DNA from: UBA2256 sp964453055
GTDB taxonomy: Bacteria > Spirochaetota > Spirochaetia > Treponematales > Rectinemataceae
Assembly (NCBI GenBank): GCA_964453055.1
Contig: CAYVOD010000002.1
Span: 1-64,000 of the forward strand
Direction of reading: 5' to 3'
Length of the DNA: 64,000 bases
In this document: positions 16,953 to 25,586 of the stretch, one piece after another
Layout of the letters: every line of letters starts with the position of its first letter
Numbering within the stretch: position 1 is the first letter of the stretch
Notes under the pieces: generated by a model
The model's database searches: none
Told to the model about the DNA's origin: nothing
The model's input: the letters and a program-made list of their open reading frames with translations, nothing else
Made by a program: the position numbers and the translations under genes

Positions 16953-18796
16953 TCGCTCCCATGAAAAAATTCGTCCTCGTCATTTTGGACAAGGAAAGAT
17001 TCAAGGCTCCGCTACAGCTCAGGAAGCTCGGCGTAGCCCACGTGGAAAGATTCCAGGCCTCGGGCGAGGGCTGCGCCGCCCTGGAGGCCGAACTCAAGAA
17101 GGCAGCGGCGGCAAAATCCATCCTGATATCCAGCAAGGATAAAAATGCCGAGCCCCGTTCCCCGGGAACCGAGAACATCAAACTTCGCATAGACCAGGTG
17201 CTTAGCAGGCACTCGGAAATCCAGGCTCGAAAAGACAGGCTTGCGGTCCTGCGCAAGGAAGCGGAGCGAATAGCCTCCTGGGGGGATTTTGATCCCGGGT
17301 TGTTCGGAAGCTTAGAAGCTTCGGGATTAAAGCTCCGCCTTGCGGAGTGCGGCGCAGCCGCCGCCGACTTCGATGAAGCGATCGAATACGTAAGACTTCC
17401 GGCGCCGAAAAAAAAGCTTCGCCGCGCTGTTATCGGCGAAGCGGCGGTGCCCGAAGGCTGGGAAGAATTTCGCTTGCCTGAAAAAAGCCTCTCTGGGCTG
17501 AAAAAAGAGATAGTGTCGGGTGAAAGGGAGGTCGAAGGATTACAGGCCGAGCTCGCATCCAGAATGGCTGAAGTTCCGGAAATAGATAGGGAAATCAGAA
17601 GGCTTGAAGCCGCCCTGGCCATCGAGCGGCTTAGTTCAGGCATGCCTTCTCAGGAAAGCCTATGCTATTTCTCGGGATTCGTCCCCGCTTCGGAAGCCGA
17701 CATCCTAAAAGCCGAGGCCTCAGCCAAGGGCTGGGCTCTCTTGCTGGACGAGCCGTCGGCGGAGGAGCTTCCGCCCACGAAAATCGAGAATCCGCCGGCG
17801 ATACGCATCATCCAGCCGGTTTTCGACTTTCTCGGAACGGTGCCGGGTTATAGGGAATACGATATCTCGCCTTCGTTTCTCATTTTCTTCTCCCTCTTTT
17901 TCGCCATGATTTTCGGCGACGGAGGCTATGGCTTTCTCATGTTCGCCGGAGCCGTCCTGGCCGCCTTGTCGGCTCGCCGCAAGGGGAAGAGGATCCCGGA
18001 GTTCACAAGACTTCTTTTTGTCCTCTCCGGATCGACCATGATTTGGGGCTTGCTTACCGGCAGCTGGTTCGCCCTGCCGACGGATAGCCTTCCAGGCTTC
18101 CTGAAGATGGGGATGATCCCGGCCTTCGCCGCCGACAATCCCGAGTCCGGCACTAACATCAAGATTTTTTGCTTTGTCGTCGGGGCTCTGCAGCTGAGTA
18201 TCGCCCATATCAAGAACATCAAGAGGGACTTCCCCAATCCCAAGTTCATCGCCCAGCTCGGCTCCCTCGCCCTGGTGATAGGCATGTTCAACGCGGTCTT
18301 GAACCTTGTGGTCGACGCTTCGCGGTTCCCCCTTACCGGCCCGGCCCTCGGACTTATCGGGGGAGGTTTCCTCGCCGTCCTTTCCTTCGGAGCATGGAAC
18401 GGAAAATTCCTATCGAGCCTCCTGGAGGGGTTAAAAGGGATTATCCCGACCTTCCTGGGCACGGTGAGCGTATTCGCCGACATTGTGTCCTATATCCGCC
18501 TCTGGGCTGTTTCGCTGGCCGGCGTCGCGATATCGCAGACGGTCAACGGCATGGTGGCCAATCTCGTCGGAGGCCCAGCGGGCAGAATCGTTGCATTCGC
18601 GGTCGGCCTCGTCGCCGCCCTCGGCCTGGTCCTCGCCGGCCATGGGCTCAATTTTCTCATGACAGTCCTCTCCGTGCTGGTGCACGGGGTGCGGCTCAAT
18701 ATGCTGGAGTTTTCCAGTCACCTCGGGATGGAGTGGTCGGGCTACGCCTACGACCCCTTACGGGAAATTCCCGGAGAAACTGATACACAGGAGTGA
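16949..18796 (+). CDS. atpI: V-type ATPase subunit I (a-subunit)
   Basis: Membrane stator subunit forming the ion half-channels with the K ring. The first half (about 1-280) is soluble and coiled-coil rich. The second half holds seven or so membrane helices: FLIFFSLFFAMIFGDGGYGF, LLFVLSGSTMIWGLLTG, IFCFVVGALQLSIAHI, the helix after it, VFADIVSYIRLWAVSLAGVA with the conserved ion-path Arg, and two further helices near the C-terminus. Length 615 is normal for bacterial homologues. GAGGAG precedes the ATG, which overlaps the atpD stop (ATGA); an ATG at 16961 is an alternative. Confidence 0.96.
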   Translation: MIAPMKKFVLVILDKERFKAPLQLRKLGVAHVERFQASGEGCAALEAELKKAAAAKSILISSKDKNAEPRSPGTENIKLRIDQVLSRHSEIQARKDRLAVLRKEAERIASWGDFDPGLFGSLEASGLKLRLAECGAAAADFDEAIEYVRLPAPKKKLRRAVIGEAAVPEGWEEFRLPEKSLSGLKKEIVSGEREVEGLQAELASRMAEVPEIDREIRRLEAALAIERLSSGMPSQESLCYFSGFVPASEADILKAEASAKGWALLLDEPSAEELPPTKIENPPAIRIIQPVFDFLGTVPGYREYDISPSFLIFFSLFFAMIFGDGGYGFLMFAGAVLAALSARRKGKRIPEFTRLLFVLSGSTMIWGLLTGSWFALPTDSLPGFLKMGMIPAFAADNPESGTNIKIFCFVVGALQLSIAHIKNIKRDFPNPKFIAQLGSLALVIGMFNAVLNLVVDASRFPLTGPALGLIGGGFLAVLSFGAWNGKFLSSLLEGLKGIIPTFLGTVSVFADIVSYIRLWAVSLAGVAISQTVNGMVANLVGGPAGRIVAFAVGLVAALGLVLAGHGLNFLMTVLSVLVHGVRLNMLEFSSHLGMEWSGYAYDPLREIPGETDTQE

Positions 18797-18800
18797 GAGT

Positions 18801-19223
18801 ATGAACTTTGCCATGATCGGCGCGGCCTGCGCCCTGGGATTCTCCGCGACGGGTTCCGCGGTCGGCGCCGGCATCGCTGGCCAGGCGGCTATCGGCGCCT
18901 GGAAGCATTCCTACATGACCAACAAGCCCGCTTCCTTTCTCTTAGTCGCGTTCGCCGGGGCTCCCCTTACCCAGACCATCTATGGCTTCATCCTCATGAG
19001 CAGGATGATGGCCTCGACGGTGGATCCTTTTTTCGTACTCGCGGCGGGGATCGCCGGCGGCCTCGCGATAGGCATGTCGGCCTATGCCCAAGGCCAGGCG
19101 GCTGCCGCCGGGTGCGACGCCTTCACCGAGACGGGCAAGGGCTATTCTAACTACCTAATCGTTGTTGGACTCTGCGAAACCATAGCCCTCTTCGTGCTCG
19201 CCTTCATATTCGGCGCCGTCTGA
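18801..19223 (+). CDS. atpK: V-type ATPase proteolipid subunit K
   Basis: Membrane rotor ring subunit, 140 residues with four hydrophobic helices in two hairpins. The ion-binding Glu sits in the last helix (VGLCETIALFVLAFIF). The second helix reads APLTQTIYGFI and the third ends AYAQGQAAAAG; Thr-Gln and Gln at these positions together with the Glu resemble the sodium-coordinating set of Enterococcus NtpK, so sodium coupling is possible but unproven. GGAG lies just upstream of the ATG. The ispG -35 region overlaps its stop codon. Confidence 0.95.
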   Translation: MNFAMIGAACALGFSATGSAVGAGIAGQAAIGAWKHSYMTNKPASFLLVAFAGAPLTQTIYGFILMSRMMASTVDPFFVLAAGIAGGLAIGMSAYAQGQAAAAGCDAFTETGKGYSNYLIVVGLCETIALFVLAFIFGAV

Positions 19224-19249
19224 CCAAAGACGGGCCTCGATACTATAAT
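19220..19249 (+). promoter_or_regulatory. ispG promoter, predicted near-leaderless
   Basis: A consensus TATAAT at 19244-19249 is preceded at 18 bases by CTGACC (19220-19225), which overlaps the atpK stop. Nine bases separate the -10 from the ispG ATG, so the transcript should begin 1-3 bases before it. No Shine-Dalgarno site is present. Confidence 0.6.
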
Positions 19250-19258
19250 CGGGCGCAG

Positions 19259-20347
19259 ATGAGCCTTGAACGGCGCAGCGTCAAGGTCGGTTCCCTCTTC
19301 ATGGGGGGGGATTGGCCTGTTTCCATCCAAACCATGTGGAAATCGCCCCTGCCTTCGCTCGAATCGGGGGAGGAAGAGACGCTTCAGCCGCTGATAGACG
19401 AAATTCGCACGCTCGAATCAATCGGCTGCCAGCTGCTCCGCTTCGCAGTGCCCGACGAAGCCCAGGCCAGGTCCCTCGGGATTCTTTCCCGGCATAGCCC
19501 CATTCCCCTGGTGGCCGATATCCATTTCGACTGGCGCCTCGCCCTCCTATGCATGGATTATCCTATCGCCAAGATACGGATAAATCCTGGCAATATTGGC
19601 GCGCGCTGGAAGGTCAAGGAAGTGGCGGACAAGGCGAAGGCGCAGGGAGTGGCCCTGCGCATAGGAGTCAACGCGGGCTCTCTGCCTGAGGATTTGAGGG
19701 ACGCGGAGGATGTAGCCGACGCCTGCGTAAGGGCGGCGGAACGGGAGATCGGTTATTTCGAGGAACTTGGCTTCTCGGATCTCGTCGTCTCCATGAAACT
19801 TAACGATCCGGCGGAGGTGGAGCGGGCCAACAGGATTTTTGCCGCGAAATATCCCCAGCCCCTCCATCTCGGCGTAACCGAAGCCGGCCCATTGATCAGC
19901 GGGATCGTTCGCAATACCGCCGCCCTAGTGCCCCTGCTCAAGGATCATATAGGCGCGACACTCAGGGTATCTCTCTCAGATACGATGGAAGCCGAGGTCC
20001 TGGCCGCGAGGGAAATTCTGGCTTGCGCCGGTGCCGGCGCCCCGGGCGTGAGAATTGTATCCTGCCCCCGCTGCGGCAGGGCTTCCTTCGATACGCACGC
20101 CTTCTTGAAACGTTGGAGCGACAGGCTTTACGCCATCGACCTTCCGCTGGAAATCGCCGTCATGGGCTGCGTGGTCAATGGTCCGGGGGAGGCGAGACGG
20201 GCGGATTTGGGGATAACCGGAGCGGGGGAGTCGGTGCTGATATTTCGCAAGGGCGTTATTGTCGCAAGGGAAAAAATCCACCTGGCGGATAGGGTTTTCG
20301 AAGAAGCCTTAAACGAGTTGATCGACGAGGAAGAGTCGAAACGATAG
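19259..20347 (+). CDS. ispG: 4-hydroxy-3-methylbut-2-enyl diphosphate synthase
   Basis: Penultimate step of the MEP isoprenoid route, converting methylerythritol cyclodiphosphate to HMBPP with a [4Fe-4S] cluster. Recognised by VADIHFDWRLAL, KIRINPGNIG and the cluster ligands in SCPRCGR (about 267-273) and GCVVNGPGE (about 302-310). Length 362 is that of the compact bacterial form without the plant-type insert. Read with ispE at 38.8 kb, it shows the cell uses the MEP pathway. It follows the V-ATPase operon on the same strand but has its own TATAAT box. Confidence 0.97.
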   Translation: MSLERRSVKVGSLFMGGDWPVSIQTMWKSPLPSLESGEEETLQPLIDEIRTLESIGCQLLRFAVPDEAQARSLGILSRHSPIPLVADIHFDWRLALLCMDYPIAKIRINPGNIGARWKVKEVADKAKAQGVALRIGVNAGSLPEDLRDAEDVADACVRAAEREIGYFEELGFSDLVVSMKLNDPAEVERANRIFAAKYPQPLHLGVTEAGPLISGIVRNTAALVPLLKDHIGATLRVSLSDTMEAEVLAAREILACAGAGAPGVRIVSCPRCGRASFDTHAFLKRWSDRLYAIDLPLEIAVMGCVVNGPGEARRADLGITGAGESVLIFRKGVIVAREKIHLADRVFEEALNELIDEEESKR

Positions 20348-20379
20348 GCTGATTTCCCTTCTATCGACTTTCTGCCCGC

Positions 20380-20700
20380 TTACGCTGAGGGCTCATCCTT
20401 GATTTTGCAGATGATCGAGCTGATCAGTTCCTTTATGAATGGATCTACGATCGAATATACCCTTCTAGTCTTGTGAACCTCTGAAGAAACGATTCCAGTC
20501 TTTTTGAGTATGGCCAGATGCTGGCTGATAACAGGCTGGGGCTGGTTGAGGCAGCGCCAGAGGTCCCCGACACAGGGGACATCCTGGTGTTCAATAAGGC
20601 ATAGAATCTTCAGGCGAACGGGGTGCCCGACGGCTTTGAACTTGGCTGAAAAGGGTTCCAAAAGCTCCTCTCTGCATGCCGAAGTAACAACGTCCTTCAT
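20380..20700 (-). CDS. ArsR-family transcriptional regulator
   Basis: A 106-residue winged-helix protein of the ArsR/SmtB type: FSAKFKAVGHPVRLKILCLIEH, then the recognition helix NQPQPVISQHLAILKKTGIV and the wing (VHKTRRVYSI). Cys residues occur in VPCVGDLWRCL before the recognition helix, a position where ArsR-type sensors place metal ligands, but the usual ELCVCDL is not intact, so the ligand is unknown. The ATG at 20700 (MKDVVTSACREE) is preferred; ATGs further upstream fall inside or before the -10 box. No metal transporter is adjacent, so the target may be its own promoter. Confidence 0.86.
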   Translation of the reverse strand: MKDVVTSACREELLEPFSAKFKAVGHPVRLKILCLIEHQDVPCVGDLWRCLNQPQPVISQHLAILKKTGIVSSEVHKTRRVYSIVDPFIKELISSIICKIKDEPSA

Positions 20701-20707
20701 GTCGTCC

Positions 20708-20736
20708 ATAGTATCCCTACTTATTTTAGTTTTCAA
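20708..20736 (-). promoter_or_regulatory. Promoter of the ArsR-type gene
   Basis: On the minus strand TTGAAA (20731-20736) and TACTAT (20708-20713) have a 17-base spacer. The -10 ends 7 bases before the ATG at 20700, predicting a leaderless message. Direct repeats at 20751-20768 lie just upstream. Confidence 0.5.
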
Positions 20737-20750
20737 CACAAACTATGTCG

Positions 20751-20768
20751 TATATGCAAAATATATGC
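20751..20768. promoter_or_regulatory. Direct repeat, candidate operator
   Basis: TATATGC occurs at 20751-20757 and again at 20762-20768, an 11-base period that places both copies on one face of the helix. It sits just upstream of the -35 box of the ArsR-type gene and is AT-rich in a GC-rich genome. An operator for autoregulation is a reasonable guess; ArsR sites are more often imperfect dyads. Confidence 0.35.
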
Positions 20769-20771
20769 AAG

Positions 20772-21278
20772 CTAATATCCCCCATATTTAGCCTTCGACG
20801 TCGAAGATTTGCCCGCCGCGCGGTTCAGTCTCGAGGAAGCCAGACCTTGGGTTGTGGAGGGGGAGGGGGGCGAAGGCTGGGAATCGTGGGCTTGCCGCAT
20901 GTTTCGGCCCGGGGAGAGGAGGGTCGAGAGCTCTTTCGAAGTCTCGTCGGAAAGGGCGGGGCCCGAGCCGGGGAGAGTGGCCTCAAAGAGGACGCTCACG
21001 TTAGGCCAGGCACGAACGGGGCCTCCGGAGTCCGAGAGAAAGAGGACTACTTTAGTGGCATTTAAGTTTTTCGTGCACAAAAGCTGGGACGCGATCGCCT
21101 CCCAATGCAGGGGAAAGTCCATGCCGCGGATTATCAGAAGCTCCGGCCTCAGCTCCGGAAGGTTGTCAGCCAGTTTTACCGGATCCCGATAGCGGACTAC
21201 GCTGTACTTATGGAGCCTGGATCGATGGGCGACGCTCCGGTAGAAAGCGTCGTCCTCGGATAAGATAACCGCAAACAT
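20772..21278 (-). CDS. Receiver-like protein of unknown function
   Basis: A 168-residue protein in two parts. Residues 1-85 resemble a CheY-type fold (MFAVILSEDDAFYRSVAHRS, then YRDPVKLADNLPELRPELLIIRGMDFP and VVLFLSD), but the phospho-acceptor strand reads LLIIRGMDFP, so a normal Asp is not where a receiver needs it. Residues 105-168 are low complexity, rich in Ser, Pro, Ala and Lys, and probably disordered. It precedes the ArsR-type gene on the same strand and is divergent from mfd. A pseudo-receiver is the best description; no function can be assigned. Confidence 0.6.
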   Translation of the reverse strand: MFAVILSEDDAFYRSVAHRSRLHKYSVVRYRDPVKLADNLPELRPELLIIRGMDFPLHWEAIASQLLCTKNLNATKVVLFLSDSGGPVRAWPNVSVLFEATLPGSGPALSDETSKELSTLLSPGRNMRQAHDSQPSPPSPSTTQGLASSRLNRAAGKSSTSKAKYGGY

Positions 21279-21388
21279 TCTCTGTTCGAGCCTCGCTGAT
21301 GGAATAAAATGGATACGAAGATTATACTCAGGAAACGGCGGTCGAATACTCCGCTCGCCTTCAGGCTAATGGTCTAGGAAAGAATACG

Positions 21389-24300
21389 ATGGACGGAAGA
21401 GAACCGCAAGTACTTACAGAGCTATTGCAGCGACATGATGCGTATAAGGCCCTCGAGCGGCAAGTTCTGGCAGGCCGGTACCCTATCGAGCTGCAGGAAG
21501 CCGAGCCTGCTTTCCTGGCCCTTGCTGCGGCCCGCCTGGCGAAGAAGATCAAGGCCTCCCTGCTCATCGTTACGCCCAGCGACCGCGAAGCCGAAGACTT
21601 CAGCCAGGATCTCGAGTTCTTCGGGCTTCGCTCCAGGCTCCTGCCATGGTGGAAAACCGCCGCGTATAGACCGGCCGCCATTCGGTCCAAAACCTTCGGC
21701 GACCGCGCATCCGTGTTGGCCGAGCTTGCCCTGAAAGGACAGTCGATCCTGGTGGCCAGCCATCGAGCCTTGTGCAATCCGGTTCCTCCCAAGGAATATT
21801 TCGCTTCCAAACTTCGGCTCCTGAAAAGAGGTTCCACCGCAGACCCGGGAGAAATTGTCGACCTTCTGGCGAAGTATGGGTATCTCAGGGTGCCCCGGGT
21901 GGCTCTGCCGGGGGAATTCGCCCAGAGGGGCGAAGTGCTCGATCTCTTTATGCCCGGAGACGAAAAAGCCTTGCGCATCCATCTGGATTACGACGAGATC
22001 GCGAGGATCACCAGTTTCGACGTTGAAACCCAGTCCGGACTCCAGGATAGGGGGGAGTGCCTCATCCGGCCTTTGAAGGAAATCATCTGGGAACCTTCCA
22101 TGGTCGCCGCTTTGTCGGAAAAAGCCGAAACGCTTCCCGGCTGCCCTGGCCGCATGGAGAGGGTATCCCAAGCCCTCGCGCTTGAGGGCGAGTACCAAGG
22201 CGAGGAAGCGTGGTACGGTCTTGCGTTCGACCGTATGCATTCGGTCCTCGATTACATGGATGAGGCGACTATAGTCCTCGCTCTCAACCGCGAAAGGCTG
22301 GATGCCCAGGATGAATCACTGCGCAAGGAATACGCGGGGATGTACAGGTCCGCCTTGCGGGATGCGCCAGTCCCCCCGCCCGAGCGATCCTGTCTTTCCT
22401 TCTCGGCTATAAGAGAGGCGGCGCCTAGGCTCGTCAGCAGTTTCGCCCTCAAGGACAGCCAGCAGTCGGAACGTCTGCACATGGGATCGGAGCCGCCAAG
22501 GTCTTTCTTCGGCAACCTGCGCTATTTCAAGGAAGAGCTGGCCAACTTCGACGCCTTGGGTTTCCGGACCTGCATAGTAGCCTCATCGGAGGTCCAGGCC
22601 GAACGAATAAACAGCCTTTTGCCCGAATCGGGGGTAGAGATTTTCACGGGCTACCTTTCCGCCGGTTTTTCCTTGCCCGGGATAAAGCTCAGGGTAGTGC
22701 AGGAAGGAGAGATATTCGGGCGGAGAAAGAGGATACCCAAGAGTCTAGGCCAGGCCCGCAGTTCGGTGATCGACAGTTTCGTCGAGCTTTCGCCCGGCGA
22801 TTACGTCGTGCATATAAATTACGGAATCGGGCGTTTCGCCAGCATAGAACGCATGAAGGTCCTGGGCAACGAAAGGGACTACATAAAAATCGAATATGCC
22901 GACGCCGAGACCGTCTTCGTTCCCATAGAGCAGGCCAACCTGGTCCAGCGCTATATCGGAAACGAAGGCGAATCCCCTAGGTTGGACAAGTTGGGCTCCA
23001 AATCCTGGGAGAGCCGGAAGTCCAAGGTTCGGAAATCGGTAGAAGCCCTGGCCGAGCGGCTTATTCGCATTTACGCAAGGCGCAAGACGGCGAAGGGTTT
23101 CGCGTTTCCGCCGGATGGGGAGTGGCAAGCCGAATTCGAAGCTTCCTTTCCGCACCAGGAGACTCCGGACCAACTCCGCTGCGTGGAGGAGATAAAGCGC
23201 GACATGGAGCAGCCGCGGCCCATGGACAGGCTTGTATGCGGGGACGTGGGCTACGGCAAGACCGAGGTAGCCCTGCGCGCCTGCTTCAAGGCAATGGCCT
23301 CGGGCAAGCAGGTGGCCTTCCTGGCCCCGACCACAATTCTGGCTGAGCAGCACTTCGAAAACTTCGAGGAACGACTGAGAGACTATCCGATAAAAGCCGA
23401 AATGCTTTCCAGGTTGGTTGAAAAGAAAAAGCAGCGGAAGATCCTGTCTGAGCTGGCGACGGGCGGCATTGACATGGTGATTGGCACCCATAGGATTTTG
23501 CAGAAGGATGTCCGGTTCAAGGATCTCGGCCTTCTGGTCATCGACGAGGAACAGCGCTTCGGGGTCAAGGACAAGGAACGGCTCAAGGAGATGAAGGCGG
23601 GGATAGACTGCCTCACTCTCACCGCCACGCCCATTCCCCGTACCCTTCACATGTCCATGCTGAAGATACGGGACATGTCCATACTACAGACAGCCCCTGA
23701 ACAGCGCCAGCCGATACAGACCTACGTGGAGGAGTTCAATCCCGATGTCGTCGCCAGGGCCATCCATAACGAGCTTGAGCGGGGCGGGCAGATTTTCTAC
23801 CTTCATAACCGCATAGAAAGCCTTCCGGAGGTTGAAAGCTTTCTGCGGGACCTGGTTCCGGAGGTTCTCACCGAGACTGCCCACGGGCAGATGAATCCCG
23901 GAGAACTCGAAGACATCATGCACCGCTTTATTCATGGAGCGTTCCACGTCCTCATATCCACCACGATCATCGAAAACGGGATCGACATCCCGAACGTCAA
24001 TACGATAATCATAGATCGGGCCGATTTTTATGGCATTTCCCAGCTTTACCAGCTGCGTGGGAGGGTGGGACGTTCCGACCGTCAGGCTTACGCCTACCTT
24101 CTCTATCCAGACCGCCGGGTCTTGAGCGAAATCGCCATGAAGAGGCTTCAAATCATCTCTGACTTCACCGAACTAGGCTCCGGCTTCAAGATAGCCATGA
24201 AGGACCTGGAGGTGCGGGGCGCCGGCAACCTCCTCGGCAGGGAACAGTCGGGAGACATCTACGCCGTGGGCTTCGATCTTTACCTCAAGCTGCTGGACGA

Positions 24301-24778
24301 CGCAGTGAGCGCTCTCTCGGGGACGGAAGCCCAGGAGGAGGAGCCGTACCTCGAGTTGGAATATACCGGCTATATTCCGGACGATTACATTTCCATGCCG
24401 ATGATAAAGATGGAAGTCTACAAAAAGATAGCGTCCATCTACAGGCAGGAAGAGCTGGATGGCCTGCAGGTCGAGCTGGAAGGGCGTTTCGGACCTCTCC
24501 CGGACGAACTCCTCTCCCTCCTTTCCCTGGCGGAAATACGGATTCTCTGCAGAAGGCTTTCGGTTTCCACCCTCAAGGAAAGGGCGGGGACGGTTACCGT
24601 GGAGTTCTCGAAGGTTTCGAAAATCTCGGTGGAAAGACTGCTGCGATTGATCAGGGAATCCAACGGACTGGTGCGCCTGGACCCGAAAAGAGCCAACGCC
24701 ATCGTGTTGCACACAAAGGCTATCGGGCTGCGGGAGAAGAGCGAATTCATACGGGAGCGCCTGGCTTCCTTGACCTGA
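21389..24778 (+). CDS. mfd: Transcription-repair coupling factor
   Basis: Removes RNA polymerase stalled at lesions and recruits UvrA. A 1129-residue protein of normal length with the UvrB-like N-terminal module (LLPWWKTAAYRP and GEVLDLFMPGDE), the RNA-polymerase-interaction domain (SPGDYVVHINYGIGRFASIERM), and the RecG-like motor: GDVGYGKTEVALRA at about 617, LAPTTILAEQHFENF, DEEQRFGVKDKERLK, TLTATPIPRTLHMS, and QLRGRVGRSDRQAYAYLLY. The C-terminal TRCF domain ends the protein. AGGAAAG lies 6 bases before the ATG. Nothing odd is seen. Confidence 0.98.
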   Translation: MDGREPQVLTELLQRHDAYKALERQVLAGRYPIELQEAEPAFLALAAARLAKKIKASLLIVTPSDREAEDFSQDLEFFGLRSRLLPWWKTAAYRPAAIRSKTFGDRASVLAELALKGQSILVASHRALCNPVPPKEYFASKLRLLKRGSTADPGEIVDLLAKYGYLRVPRVALPGEFAQRGEVLDLFMPGDEKALRIHLDYDEIARITSFDVETQSGLQDRGECLIRPLKEIIWEPSMVAALSEKAETLPGCPGRMERVSQALALEGEYQGEEAWYGLAFDRMHSVLDYMDEATIVLALNRERLDAQDESLRKEYAGMYRSALRDAPVPPPERSCLSFSAIREAAPRLVSSFALKDSQQSERLHMGSEPPRSFFGNLRYFKEELANFDALGFRTCIVASSEVQAERINSLLPESGVEIFTGYLSAGFSLPGIKLRVVQEGEIFGRRKRIPKSLGQARSSVIDSFVELSPGDYVVHINYGIGRFASIERMKVLGNERDYIKIEYADAETVFVPIEQANLVQRYIGNEGESPRLDKLGSKSWESRKSKVRKSVEALAERLIRIYARRKTAKGFAFPPDGEWQAEFEASFPHQETPDQLRCVEEIKRDMEQPRPMDRLVCGDVGYGKTEVALRACFKAMASGKQVAFLAPTTILAEQHFENFEERLRDYPIKAEMLSRLVEKKKQRKILSELATGGIDMVIGTHRILQKDVRFKDLGLLVIDEEQRFGVKDKERLKEMKAGIDCLTLTATPIPRTLHMSMLKIRDMSILQTAPEQRQPIQTYVEEFNPDVVARAIHNELERGGQIFYLHNRIESLPEVESFLRDLVPEVLTETAHGQMNPGELEDIMHRFIHGAFHVLISTTIIENGIDIPNVNTIIIDRADFYGISQLYQLRGRVGRSDRQAYAYLLYPDRRVLSEIAMKRLQIISDFTELGSGFKIAMKDLEVRGAGNLLGREQSGDIYAVGFDLYLKLLDDAVSALSGTEAQEEEPYLELEYTGYIPDDYISMPMIKMEVYKKIASIYRQEELDGLQVELEGRFGPLPDELLSLLSLAEIRILCRRLSVSTLKERAGTVTVEFSKVSKISVERLLRLIRESNGLVRLDPKRANAIVLHTKAIGLREKSEFIRERLASLT

Positions 24779-24824
24779 ATCCCTGCCGATCCCCTGCCCG
24801 TGCATAGCCTTACAGGCCGTTAAC

Positions 24825-25586
24825 CTAGCGGCTATTTTTGGGCCGCATTCCCGCCTTCCTGCCGATAATGAATATCGCCGGCACCTTGCCGGGAGCGGGC
24901 AAGCCCGATTTACGCCACTTGGCGGCGGACGCGCTGAGGATCCGCTCTTCCGCTCCGCAGAGATCCGAGGCTACGCAGAGCCACAGGCTATCCGGCAAAA
25001 GCTCGAGCAAATCATCAAAAAGCGCTTTATTCCTGTAGGGCGTCTCGATGAAGACTCTCGTCATTCCGTCCTTGAGTGCGGTGGCGGCCATCCGGGTGAC
25101 ATAAGCCCTGCGCTCATCTCCGTTCTGTGGAAGATACCCTAAAAAGGAAAAACGCTGGGCGTCCAGTCCGGAAGCCACCAAGCCCAAAAGTATGGAGGAT
25201 GGGCCGGACACCGGTACGACATCGATATTCTTTTCCCTCGCATAGGCTACCAAGGCCGCGCCCGGATCGGCGATGCATGGCATACCGGCCTCGGATAAGA
25301 AACCGCAATCCGCGCCTCGCTCGGCATCCTCGAGCAAGAACGGCAGCATGGATTCTCCGCTATGCTCGTCCAGGACATTAAGCCTGAGGTTTTTCATTGC
25401 CTGGGCATCCTTGAATCGAGACAAAAGGCGCAGAGCGCTTCGTTCAGATTCTACGATGAAGGATTCAAGGGATGAGTATAGACCTATAGCCTTGGCCGGC
25501 AGCTGAAGGGCAAGCTCGGCAGGATCCCATGCCGCGGGGGAATAGGCGCTTAAAGGGGCCGGAAGGAGAAACAGGCGGCCTCTCAA
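24825..25586 (-). CDS. SAM-dependent methyltransferase, tetrapyrrole methylase fold (RsmI-like)
   Basis: A 253-residue protein of the COG0313 group: MRGRLFLLPAPLSAY, FIVESERSALRLLSRF, FLSEAGMPCIADPGAALV, VPVSGPSSILLGLVASGLDAQRF, FLGYLPQNGDERRAYV and IFIETPYRNKALFDDLLE. RsmI proper methylates C1402 of 16S rRNA; this shorter branch, known from Bacteroidetes, has no established substrate. It is the last gene of the molybdenum-hydroxylase operon, overlapping the upstream FAD subunit by four bases (ATGA), which suggests joint expression rather than an rRNA role. The link may be functional or accidental. Confidence 0.85.
   Translation of the reverse strand: MRGRLFLLPAPLSAYSPAAWDPAELALQLPAKAIGLYSSLESFIVESERSALRLLSRFKDAQAMKNLRLNVLDEHSGESMLPFLLEDAERGADCGFLSEAGMPCIADPGAALVAYAREKNIDVVPVSGPSSILLGLVASGLDAQRFSFLGYLPQNGDERRAYVTRMAATALKDGMTRVFIETPYRNKALFDDLLELLPDSLWLCVASDLCGAEERILSASAAKWRKSGLPAPGKVPAIFIIGRKAGMRPKNSR

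Noticed and set aside
24800..24840. Possible terminator after mfd (GCCG and CGGC around a T run)
   Set aside because: The stem is only four bases and overlaps the coding end of the minus-strand methyltransferase.
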